A DNA stretch of 64,000 nucleotides from Lactarius indigo (taxonomy: Eukaryota > Basidiomycota > Agaricomycetes > Russulales > Russulaceae), in the NCBI GenBank assembly GCA_025766275.1, contig JAFKAC010000009.1, positions 744,001 to 808,000 of the forward strand. The letters are read 5' to 3'. This document shows, piece after piece, positions 40,660-50,070 of this stretch. Below the pieces are notes generated by a model. That model was not told where the DNA came from. It saw only the letters and a list, made by a program, of their open reading frames with translations, and ran no database searches. The number at the start of each line of letters is the position of its first letter. Positions within the stretch are counted from its first letter, which is position 1. Both the position numbers and the translations under genes were made by a program.

Positions 40660-41404
40660 TACCTAGCGTAGCTCCGTTCATCGCTCTCCTCCCTGCGGCT
40701 GGAAAGGATCCCCTTAGGGAAGACACTATATCCCATCTCTTCTTCTGGCCACGCATCGCGTAGTTTATACGGTCTGGAGATGTGGTCGTGACCGAGACTG
40801 GCACATCAAGTTTCGGCGCACTTGAAATGCCGTTGCCGGCCAATGCGATCTATGTCTCGCAAATTCTTTGGGGTAGCGTCGGGTGGGCGAGTGGTGCTGC
40901 CGTCGGGGCAGCGTTCGCAGCGCGCGAGAGGAAACTGAAGGGTCGAACCTTGTTGTTCACTGGCGATGGAAGCTTGCAGTTGACGGTGCAAGAGCTATCG
41001 ACGGTGATGAAACACGGTCTCACTCCTATCATCTTCGTCTTGAACAACAAAGGATACACCATCGAGCGACACTTGCACGGCAGAGACCGCCGTTATAATG
41101 ATATTGTCAACTGGTAAGTGCGCTGTCAGTACGGTTGCGCTGACCTGACATAATGGGAACCCCCTCCCAGGCAATGGATACAACTCCTCGATGTGTTGGC
41201 TCCCGAGAATTGGTCACCGAAGCCCAAGTCGTACACGGTACACACGAAGAAGGAACTGGACGCGCTGCTGAAAGATGAGTCGTTCGCGAATGCCGGTGGT
41301 ATCCAGCTCGTCGAAGTCATGATGGACAAGTACGACGCCCCTCTTCCATTGCTGCACCAGGCCGAGCTGAGCGGAAAAACGAATCACTATGTTGAGATAA
41401 TATG
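40660..41404 (+). pseudogene. Pyruvate decarboxylase-like C-terminal fragment
   Basis: The frame reads DPLREDTISHLFFWPRIA, then TAG (40761-40763) where the family usually has a Gln, then FIRSGDVVVTETGTSSFG, SQILWGSVGWASGAAVGAAF, the thiamine-diphosphate-binding GDGSLQLTVQELSTVMKHGL and FVLNNKGYTIERHLHG. After an intact GT-AG intron (41116-41171) it continues QWIQLLDVLAPENW to NHYVEII at 41404. This is about the last 230 residues of a pyruvate or indolepyruvate decarboxylase; the N-terminal and middle domains are missing. Retention of the intron shows copying from DNA, not RNA. It is embedded in DUF6535 gene B. Confidence 0.8.
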
Positions 41405-41512
41405 ATTGTGGACTATTGTAACTTACAGATAGGACGAATACAGTCACGTGCCAGCTCATTTCACACGCGTCCACGCGTTCCTTCTCGATTTAGACATCCT
41501 CGTGGGTCGAAC

Positions 41513-42213
41513 ACGATGTTGAACATGTCTTTTCCCCCACAGATCGGAAATTATCTCCTTTGGCAGGCCCTTGGATCAGGTGTCTCGGGCGCGCCCCACA
41601 GATAGCTTTTCCCAGTAGACAGCTCACCTACTTGTGGGTCGTAGGGTCGACATTTCGCGCCACACACATTCATACAGGACAAGTCATTGCACTCAAAGTC
41701 CAGTCCCTCGACGCATCATATCCTTCAAACTCGCATGAGCGTGTCGTATCCAATGCTGCAGGGAGGTGCGGGTATACACACCCTATGGGCGTCCGGCATT
41801 TGGGGACGCTGGGACTTCCTTGCGATAGACTTGGGAGCAGTCTAGACAGGCTGTACAGGAAATCTGGGAAGAATATGACGGATCTAAGAAGTGCTTGCTC
41901 TTTCGCTATTCAACTGGTATGCCCCTTCCTTTCGCTTCAGGTTTGCGCCTTTTGAGCCATGATTGGGTGACATGCAGATCTCGCGCCTGGAATTTATGCA
42001 CTCGCGCGGCGTGTTGCACCGAGACATTCAACTAGGGAACTGCGTCATCGGTCGCGAGCCCAAACACGAGATGATATACATGATCTATCTTGGCTTTGCG
42101 AAGCGGTACCTCGACAACAAGCAGAAGCACATCGCCAACCGCGCCAAGAGGAGTTTCTTCGGGAACTATTATTTCTCGAGCGTGAACGTTCATTGCCGGG
42201 GCAAAAGTGCGTG
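41513..42213 (+). pseudogene. Casein kinase 1-like gene fragment
   Basis: Pieces of a CK1-type kinase in order: IGNYLLWQALGSG (41545), THIHTGQVIALKVQS with the conserved Lys (41670-41702), LGSSLDRLYRKSGKNMTDLR (41830), then ISRLEFMHSRGVLHRDIQLG (41977) and an IYLGFAKRYLDNKQK block (42088). HRDIQ replaces HRDIK and LGFAK replaces DFGLAK, so key catalytic residues are lost. The C-lobe is absent. It follows the decarboxylase fragment and ends where DUF6535 gene B resumes. Confidence 0.75.
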
Positions 42214-44187
42214 CTTTTCCTGTGTGTGTTATCCTGGCTTCCTCCACGATGGCTTTTTTTATTGCCCTCAGCTATCCGAATTTGCAGCAAGACCCCGACG
42301 TCACCACCCAGTCTCGCGCAAATATCTCAACAACTTTCCAACTCCACTACGACTGTGGGCCCATCCGTCCAAAGTTCCTACGTCCTTCCCACGTCGGTGG
42401 TATTTATCAACTCGGTCTGGTTCCTCAGCCTCGTGCTCAGTCTCACATGCGCGCTTATGGCTACACTTTTGCGACAATGGACCCGCAGATACCTCTAGAT
42501 AGTTAAACGAAAATATGCACCCCTTCACCATGCCCGTATACACGAGTTCTTTTCCGGAGGTGCGCGCAGGTTCGGTATCTTCAAATTCGTCGAGATGTTG
42601 CCACTGCTTCTCCTCCTCTCCGTGTTCCTGTTTTTCGCAGGACTCGTTGTCTTCGCCTTTCGCGGCAACGCCACTGTCGCGTATTTTACCATTGGAATCG
42701 TTGGATTCTGTACCATCTCGTATATTGCCTTCACTTTAATGCCGCTCATCTTCCACGACTGTCCCTACCAAACGCCCTTGACGTCTGTCCTTTGGTTCTT
42801 CTCTCGAATAATCCGACTTTCCATCTTTTCGGTCCTCTATCATGGCGCAAAGCACTTGCACGAACGTTGGAGTACAGCTGGCTTGCGTATGGTCAAATCA
42901 TTCCGGGACCAGCAGGAGAAGGTCAAATCCCTCTCAGAAACCATAATCTCCAAGCTTGAGAACTCGGGTGGATACATTTTGGTAGACGTGTACAAAAAAC
43001 CGCTCGTACGGATGCTTCAATGGCTTAACGACGACCACGAGCTGGAGGAATTTGTCGCTAGTATCCCTGGTTTGTACTGGTCCGACGCACTCGCCACGCG
43101 CAACGACGACGTCGCACAGCGTGCTATGTCCGAAGCTCTCGCGACATCACCTGGACCAACGAGCTTTCACGCGTCGCTCTCATGGAGCATCATCCATCTA
43201 GCACAGCGAGTGGTCGCAGGCAACCCGTCAAATTCCATCCAGCAACAAAGGACCCGGGTATGCTTGAGGGCGCTCTACTGCATCCCTGGCGCCATTCGCG
43301 ACGTACTTGCGCCATACGTTGGAGGAAAGTACTACTGCCTCGAGATCTTACCACTACTAAACTCACCCGAATCTCTGGAGATCATTGACGAGTTGTGGGA
43401 TACGCCCATTCGCGAAATTGCGCTTTCCGTCCGGTGTGCCGCAGCGGTGGTCACTGTCTCCATGATCACCCCGCCACGTCGCGTGCTAGACAATTTTGTA
43501 ACTCCGGACGTCCGCTTCATCGGGGATGTCAAAGCCGGTAGGCGGTTCCTAGCCAAGCGACTTCGTTTTAGTCCCTTCGCGCCCGACACCATTTCTTGTG
43601 ATGACCCTCCCCTCAACGACACCACGCGGCTGCAGAACCTCGTGCAATTCCTCGCAGACATCAAAGACATACTAGGGTTAATGCACACCGACGGGTGGGC
43701 GTCTGACAATGCAGACCCAATCCGCCAGGACCGCCAGGCACTCTTCGATGCGTGCCATGCGGCAAGATACCGCATTGGCCGCCACATGTTCGACCCGCAA
43801 GGCGACCGCACGTCGCCCGCGTTCATTCCTGCCGCACAGCTGGATCTCATCACGCTCACTCTAGAGATACTAGCGCGGGATCCCGTCGTGAATGCCACGA
43901 TGTCGCAGCGCGACGCGTTTCGTGGTGCATATGACAACCTTGTGCAAGTGACGTCGTCACAGTCGTGGTGGGCACAAGCAGCCGCACAAGCGTGTCCACT
44001 GAGGCCGATACCAGCGCAGGTGCTGCCGGGGATAGAGCTTAAGCCTCTGAATCGGACACAAGGCGCGGACAGCGTGGTCGCGCACGCGCTGGAGCCTGTC
44101 TTGACGAGCCTTGGTCGGGAAACAGACATGGACAGCGCGCCGCCGTTCCCTTACCCCATGAACCCCAACGACCGGTATCTATGGTAG

Positions 44188-44728
44188 AGGTTCTACGTTA
44201 GTCTTAAAGGGAATCTAGAAACCTAAAATAGAAGCTCTTTCCATCCAAAATCCAACTCAAGCAGGATACATTGGAGCCTGTCATGATGCCGGGCTCGGAT
44301 GAACTCCTGATTGACGTGCACAGCTGGGACCTAAACGCGCTCAACTTTTGCGACGTGCATCCCTCTCCCTTGTCTCGTGGGCCTATACAGTTGACAATGC
44401 AGTAGTGTACAGCGTGATTCAGCCCCAAAAGACTACTGTATGCGTTGTCAAGATACGCAAGATTATAGTTTTTCCATAGTCCGGGTTCCGAATATAGTGC
44501 CACAGAACGCAAAGATGCACCAAGTATGGTCAAATGTGATAAACGGAAGTTGTGGAACCTGCACGCTTCGGAGTTATTTTTTTTTACCCTTTATGGGCAA
44601 ATGAACCATGAAGCTTGATGCTTGATGCACGTTTGATACAGAGCGCTTAGTCAAGTGTATCAGATATATACTGTCTCACAATTTCTGCTTGTGCGCTCCC
44701 ACTTCACCGAGTTCCCAACATTGCCATT
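44188..44728. other. Intergenic region between DUF6535 copies B and C
   Basis: 541 bp. The first 200 bp (CTTTCCATCCAAAATCCAAC, GATGAACTCCTGATTGACGT) are shared with the flank after relic D (48935-49050), showing segmental duplication. The last 150 bp form the leader of copy C. No gene. Confidence 0.6.
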
Positions 44729-47004
44729 ATGGCAGCCCCGCGAAAACGTCCGTCACAGAATGAAGACGATGCTGCTCCTAAGGAAACTACTTATAGTGAC
44801 CCTGGAGCTATCTTCTCTATGTATATCACCCGTGTGAAAGAGTTTGAAGACGAAAAAGATCTGGAGAATTGGAAAGGAGGCGCAGATAGCATCCTCGTTT
44901 TTGTGCGACTCCGCTCCATGTTCACCACGACGATTGTCGTATACTTACTAGCCCTTTCCCTCTTTCTTTCCAGACTGGCCTCTTCTCTTCCACCGTAGCT
45001 ACTTTCATCGCCCTCAGTTATCCCAACTTGCAGCAAGATCCCAACCTCACCACCCAGGCCCTCCTCGCACAAATATCTCAACAACTTTCCAACTCCACTA
45101 CGACTGTGGGCCCATCCCTCCAAAGTTCCTACGTCCCTCCCACGTCGGTTGTATTTATCAACTCGGTCTGGTTCCTCAGCCTCGTGCTCAGTCTCACATG
45201 TGCCCTCATGGCGACACTTCTGCAACAATGGGCCCGCAGGTACCTCCAGATAGTTCAACGAAAATATGCACCCCTTCATCATGCCCGCATACACGAGTTT
45301 TTTTCCGGAGGCGCTCGCAGGTTCGGCATCTCCAAGTTCGTCGAGTTGTTGCCACTGCTTCTTCTCCTCTCCATATTCCTGTTCTTCGCGGGACTCGTCG
45401 TATTTGCCTTTCGCAGCAACCACACTGTCGCATATTTCACCGCCGCTATCGTCGGATTCTGCGCGCTCTCATATATCGCCTTCACTGTGATGCCGCTCTC
45501 CTTTCATGACTGTCCCTATCACACGCCCTTGACGCCCGTCATTCGGTTCTCTGCTCAAATGATCTCACTTTCCTTCTTTTTGGTCGCCTATCGTTATGCA
45601 AAAGTAGCACGCGATCGTTGGGGTTCAGTTAGCGAGAGAGAGATCTTATGGATCCAGGACCGGCTGCAGTACAGAACCAGGTCCCTCTCGGAAAACATAA
45701 TCTCCAGGCTCGAGAACTCGGCCGAACCCCTTTCTATAGACATGTACAAAAATATGCTCGTCCGGACGGTTCACTGGCTCAACGAGGACCACGAGTTGGA
45801 GGAATTTGTTGCTGGGGTCCCCGGTCTGTATGGATCCGAGGCCTTCACACACAATGGTGACGCCCAGAGCAATGTTCGCACCATCCTCGCGGTCTTACCT
45901 GGACTAACGGGTTCTCGTGAATCACTCCCTTGGAATATCATCCAGCTCGCACGGCGAGTCCCCACAAGCAAGCTGCCGAAACCTGAGCAGCGACAGAGGA
46001 TTCGAGCCTGTTTGATGGCTCTCTTCTACATCCCTGGCGCGATTCGTGACGTGCTCGCACCGTACGCTGTGGGGAAGTACTACTGCCTGGAGATCCTACC
46101 GCTTCTGAATTCCCCGGAGTCGTTGGAGATCATTAAGGAGTTGTGGAACTCGCCAAATGAAGACGTCGCGTTATCCGTTCGGTGTGCTGCGGCGGTGATC
46201 GCCGCGTTCATGATTACCCCCCCGCGTCGTACACTTCACTGTTTCGTAGATCCTGACGTCCGTTTCATCTGGGATGACGACGCCGGCAAGCGGTTTCTGG
46301 CCAGACGACTCGGTGTTGACGGAGATACGGAGGACGACCTCTACAGCGACGACTACCTCCACAGCAACGACCTCCACAGCAACGACCTCCACAGCGACGA
46401 CCTCCATAGCGACGATGCGCGGCTACAGAATATCGTGCGCTTCCTTGCGAACATCGAGGACCGGTTGCGCTACATGAACACGCCTTGGTGGACGTCCGAC
46501 AACGCGGACCAAATCCGCCGGGAGCGCCGAGTGCTCTTCGATACGCGCCACACACACAAGTACCGCAATGGAAGCGGTATGTTTATCCATCAAGGTAGCC
46601 GAGCGTCACCCGCGTTCGTGCATGCCGCGCAGCAGGACCTCATCACACTCACTCTCGAGATACTGGCGCGAGATCCCGTCGCAGCTGTGGCGGCGTGGCG
46701 GCGCGATGCATTCCGTAATGCATTCAAGTACTATGTGCAAGCCCCGTTGACACAGGCGTCAACTCGAGCGCAGGCGCAGGCGCTGCCACAGTCAATGTCA
46801 GAGTACGAGACTCGGGCTCGGATACGGGCGCAAGCTGCGGACAGCTTAGACATGGTCAAGCGTGCGCTGCGACCCGTTCTGCAGAGCCTTCTGCTGGAAG
46901 CACACGAAATCCCCCCACCAGAGCAAATTGAAGCCATTCCCTCTCTGACAGTGTTGTCCTCAGCGTGGGGTGACACTGCGGATTTGGACCAATTGCCTGT
47001 GTGA
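44729..47004 (+). CDS. DUF6535 protein, copy C (intact)
   Basis: Two exons, 44729-44902 and 44974-47004, joined by a 71-bp intron in phase 0 (GTGCGACT...TTTCCAG); 734 residues. Exon 1 gives MAAPRKRPSQNEDD and YITRVKEFEDEKDLENWKGG. Membrane segments: TGLFSSTVATFIALSY (about 59-74), VVFINSVWFLSLVLSLTCAL (about 110-130), LLPLLLLLSIFLFFAGLVVF, AIVGFCALSYIAFTVM and possibly a fifth near LSFFLVAYRYA. The rest is soluble and helical, including RDVLAPYAVGKYYCLEILPL and LITLTLEILARDPVA, and a DLHSD/DLHSN repeat at about 540-565. The family is of unknown function and common in mushrooms. It is the only copy in the array without a lesion. Confidence 0.85.
46329..46418 (+). repeat. 15-bp in-frame tandem repeat in DUF6535 copy C
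   Basis: About five units of GACCTCCACAGCAAC (with GAC/AAC and one longer unit) encode DLHSN/DLHSD. The repeat length is a multiple of three, so copy-number change would keep the frame. The same site in copy A (24350-24400) is short and shows only a trace. Confidence 0.85.
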
Positions 47005-47589
47005 CGTGCTCAAGTCCCAGGCGGAGGGAGAGTAACGAAAATTTGCTTACATCGCCGCACTCTTGACTAATATGTCACGGCTGGCATTTTTTTCTCAGTC
47101 CTTGCTTCATTTCCTTCTGGGCAGATACTAATGACTCGATATCACTGTACTGACATATACATGCTCGGTCCCAAACACTACGTCACTTTCTTTCCTTGTG
47201 TTGCTGTACGATTGTCCCGTATTGCTGCCATCCAGTAAACAATAGCACCAACCGGTACTTCCTTTCTCGGTAACCGCTACCACCTAAGGCGCAACGCTGC
47301 GATTGAGGGCGGGGTACACTAGAGTACTCCTGCTATATCAGAGAATCCATACACAGCGCTTCTACTATTCATGTTAAGCATAAATGAGTAGAAAGAGGAA
47401 AATTGAAGGAAAAGGACCTCGCCCAAGGACCGCCCCCCCCCCACGCATACCACGGAAAGCACTTTCTACCCTCCGAACTCAAAAACCAAAAACCCGCTCC
47501 GCAAAGGCCCTTGACTACATTGGAGAAATCATGGTCAAGATGAGTCAGTCTATTCACAGATCTCCCAGGTGAAAAGGAGACCCTCACCT
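47005..47589. other. Region between DUF6535 copy C and relic D
   Basis: 585 bp. The 3' flank of copy C is shared with 39560-39680. A 62-codon frame at 47384-47572 (basic, KSRSAK-like composition) has no recognisable relative and is not called as a gene. Confidence 0.5.
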
Positions 47590-49075
47590 CCGCTGGTATC
47601 CCCGGTTTGTACTGGCCCGACGCACATACCGCGCGCAACGATGTTGTCGCACAGGATACCATACCCGAAGCTCTCGCGGATCTTTGCGAATCATTGCCTT
47701 GCTCTCTGTCAGGTTCGGTATGGCGCCAGGAGGGAAGGGGATTGGCGCATGGTGCAGGGAAGTGACTTGTGCATAGTGTAATTAGTGGTGAGAATATATC
47801 TAGGCTGGCGGGCTGCATAGAGAACGGGCGGGAGTACAACGTGCTTCTTGATCGGAAATGAGGCGTTTGCGTTTCCGAGGTGACGTCGTGACACCCAACC
47901 AGCTATGAATCAATGGCAGCGAGCGAGCCTCGGCACCCCCAAAATTAGGAATGATGGCACTGTGGTGCTAACCCCGTAGGTTGCGCCTGGTAGGGTGAAA
48001 ATGGCCATTTAGCACCTCATTATGTGCCCGAAAAGGCATCGTCCGCCTATGAGATAGTTGGTGCACGTTCGAGCACGAAAAACCAAAATGGCCACGAAGA
48101 GAAGTGGTCCATTGGCAGTGTTGTGTGCAATTTGCCTCGCTTGCATGCTATGGTCCATGGAAGCTACTTTCCCCTCCCCAATTGGTGCAGCCAGGCAATT
48201 TCTGGCATTGGAAATTGCCAGTCGCCGTTCACAAAATAGCATTAAAGGCAGCAAATGGCCAATGGCAGACGTGCAAGGCGATCAGATGGCCGTGAGTGGC
48301 AAATGGGTTTTGATAAGTTACCCATAACATTTGGCAAGCAGAAAAGAGGCCCATAGCGGGACACGCACGGGCAACAGCTGGCGGCAAATGGTAATTGGCG
48401 TTTGAGGCCCGCTCAGTGATCAGCGCTGTGAGGAAGTACTACTGCCTAGAAATTGCGCTTTCCGTCCGGTGTGCCGCAGCGGTGGTCGCTGTCTTTATGA
48501 TCTCCCCGCCACGTCGCGTGCTAGACGATTTTGTAACTCCGGACGTCGGTTTTATCGGGGGTGACAACGCCAGCAGGCAATTGCTGGCCAAGCGACTCCG
48601 TTTTGGTCCCTTACGCGTCCGGCGGCGTCGCTCCTGATTGCCCTCCCTCTCATCAATAACACGCGGCTGCAGAACCTCGTGCTCTTCCGCATTATCGCAG
48701 CGGGAGGCATTCCGTGAATCGTGATGCATGTGAAAACGCCCGAGCGCGTCCACAGAAGCAGACACTAGTGCAGGTGCCGCCGGGGATATAAAGTCGGACA
48801 CAGATGCAAGGTGTAGACGTGGTGACGCGCGCGCTGGAACCCGTCCGACTCCTGACGGGTCTTCGGCAGTACACACTATTTATTGTAGATGTCTATGTTG
48901 GACGCGAAGGGAATCTAACAACATAAAAATCAAAGCGCTTTCTATCCAAAATTCCACTCACGCGGGATGCATCGAAGATCGGATGAGCTTCTGATCAACG
49001 TGTACAACTCGGGGCTCAAAGCGCTCGACGTGCGTGCGTTTCCCTCTCTTGCAGTCGCCGGCCTCTATCCGGGAC
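47590..49075 (+). pseudogene. DUF6535 relic D
   Basis: GGTATCCCCGGTTTGTACTG at 47596 parallels copy B (43060), and the similarity runs to about 47690. It resumes at 48434 (RKYYCLEI, then ALSVRCAAAVVAVFMISPPR, FVTPDVGFIGGDNAS) with the intervening 70 bp of the family missing. More scraps follow to 48870, and the 3' flank matches that of copy B to about 49075. The piece between (47880-48420) is not DUF6535 sequence. It is most similar to copy B. Confidence 0.75.
47880..48425. repeat. Possible small non-autonomous element inside relic D
   Basis: Dense GCAAATGG / TTGGCAAT / AAATTGCC words in both orientations (48120-48400) look like subterminal transposase-binding repeats of a MITE-like element. 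I could not define its ends or a target duplication. It has no coding capacity. Confidence 0.35.
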
Positions 49076-49244
49076 AGGGTCCCGAACAATAGATATTGCC
49101 GTCCCAAGGAAGGAACTAGGTGCAGTTGCCTCGTCTATTTGTGCTCGGTGCGTAATTTTCCAGCAGCACCATCGCGGCCTGTGCCAACGCGCTACTGGTA
49201 TTATGCACGTTCCTAACACACCACTTTCATAAGTATGCGAGTGG

Positions 49245-49879
49245 TTACTCGTGTTGACCGCAGCGGGGATAGCCGCGATTCAAATCGGCACAAAGGCGAA
49301 AGGAATCACCCCACTTCAATGTCCTGCTGACGTGAATGCCGCCGGTCTTGACGCCGTCACTCGGGGGGTTCCGTGCATCGCTCGGCGCGCAAGTCATCGC
49401 TTGTGCATCCTTTCCAGGCGTGACGTCGACGCATAGTCAGTGGCGCAGACTTTGTCGACTATTCGAAGGGGGGCTGGCAGGAGGAAGTTTCGAAGATTAC
49501 CGGTGGACGGGGGTGTTCACGTTATGTGACACTGTTGGACATATCAAGGGTATGCCGTACTCGCCCCGAAAGCAACTTCTGACCATTTTCGCCTCTACAG
49601 ATGCTGAAATATATTGCATGGGGTGGTCGGGTACTTTGCCGATGCGCAAGTTGGAGGGAGTGCGTGTTACAATTTCGCGAGCCAGAACCCGGGAGCCGTA
49701 TCGAGCTTCCACTCAATCCGCTGCTTCTCAAGAACGTCTCTATCGTCGATGTTTACTTGGGATCATATCCGAGTGCGATACACGCTGGAGACGCTGATAT
49801 AAGGGACCAGGATCTGGAGAACAGAAAGAGGTGGGGCAAGCTATACTTAATTTGTAACCATGTCCGGACCGGTCCGTAA
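49245..49879 (+). pseudogene. Quinone oxidoreductase-like gene relic (zinc-type ADH superfamily)
   Basis: Fragments in three frames follow the C-terminal half of a quinone oxidoreductase: TAAGIAAIQIGTKAKG (49253; the AxxGxGxxAxQIA nucleotide-binding region, degraded), LGAQVIACAS (49381), LKYIAWGGRVL (49604) and ELPLNPLLLKNVSIVDVYLG (49713). Frame changes between them and no intact start mark a pseudogene. It lies at the edge of the transposon-rich block. Confidence 0.65.
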
Positions 49880-50070
49880 ACGCCTGTCGTAGCCTAGCTC
49901 TAAGCTAGCTTGGCAGTGGGCTTGATTGACCTAAGCCCCGAGTGAGTCCCCGTTGAGCTTGTCGATGAAAGCTGTCTTGAACAGCCCCACCGCCATCTGG
50001 TGAGAAGTTCTTGTCTCGTCCTCGTCCTCATACCTAATCTTCGTTTTGAGGTCCTCTAGATCGTCCAACA

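Larger units (their letters stand above)
40436..44187 (+). pseudogene. DUF6535 gene B (interrupted and decayed)
   Basis: A short first exon from 40436 contains SMYITRVQKIEDEKDLEHWK and GGTDGILVF, ending at the same intron as in copy C (intron about 40546-40611). After TGL at 40622 the gene is interrupted by 1.6 kb carrying two foreign gene fragments, and resumes near 42238 with MAFFIALSYPNLQQDPD. The next part is shifted by a small deletion near 42315 and has TAG at 42498-42500, where copy C has CAG. From 42595 a 530-codon frame is open: membrane segments (LLLLLSVFLFFAGLVVFAF, YFTIGIVGFCTISYIAF), ELEEFVASIPGLYWS, RDVLAPYVGGKYYCLEILPL and LITLTLEILARDPVV. It is not functional as a full-length protein. 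Confidence 0.8.
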
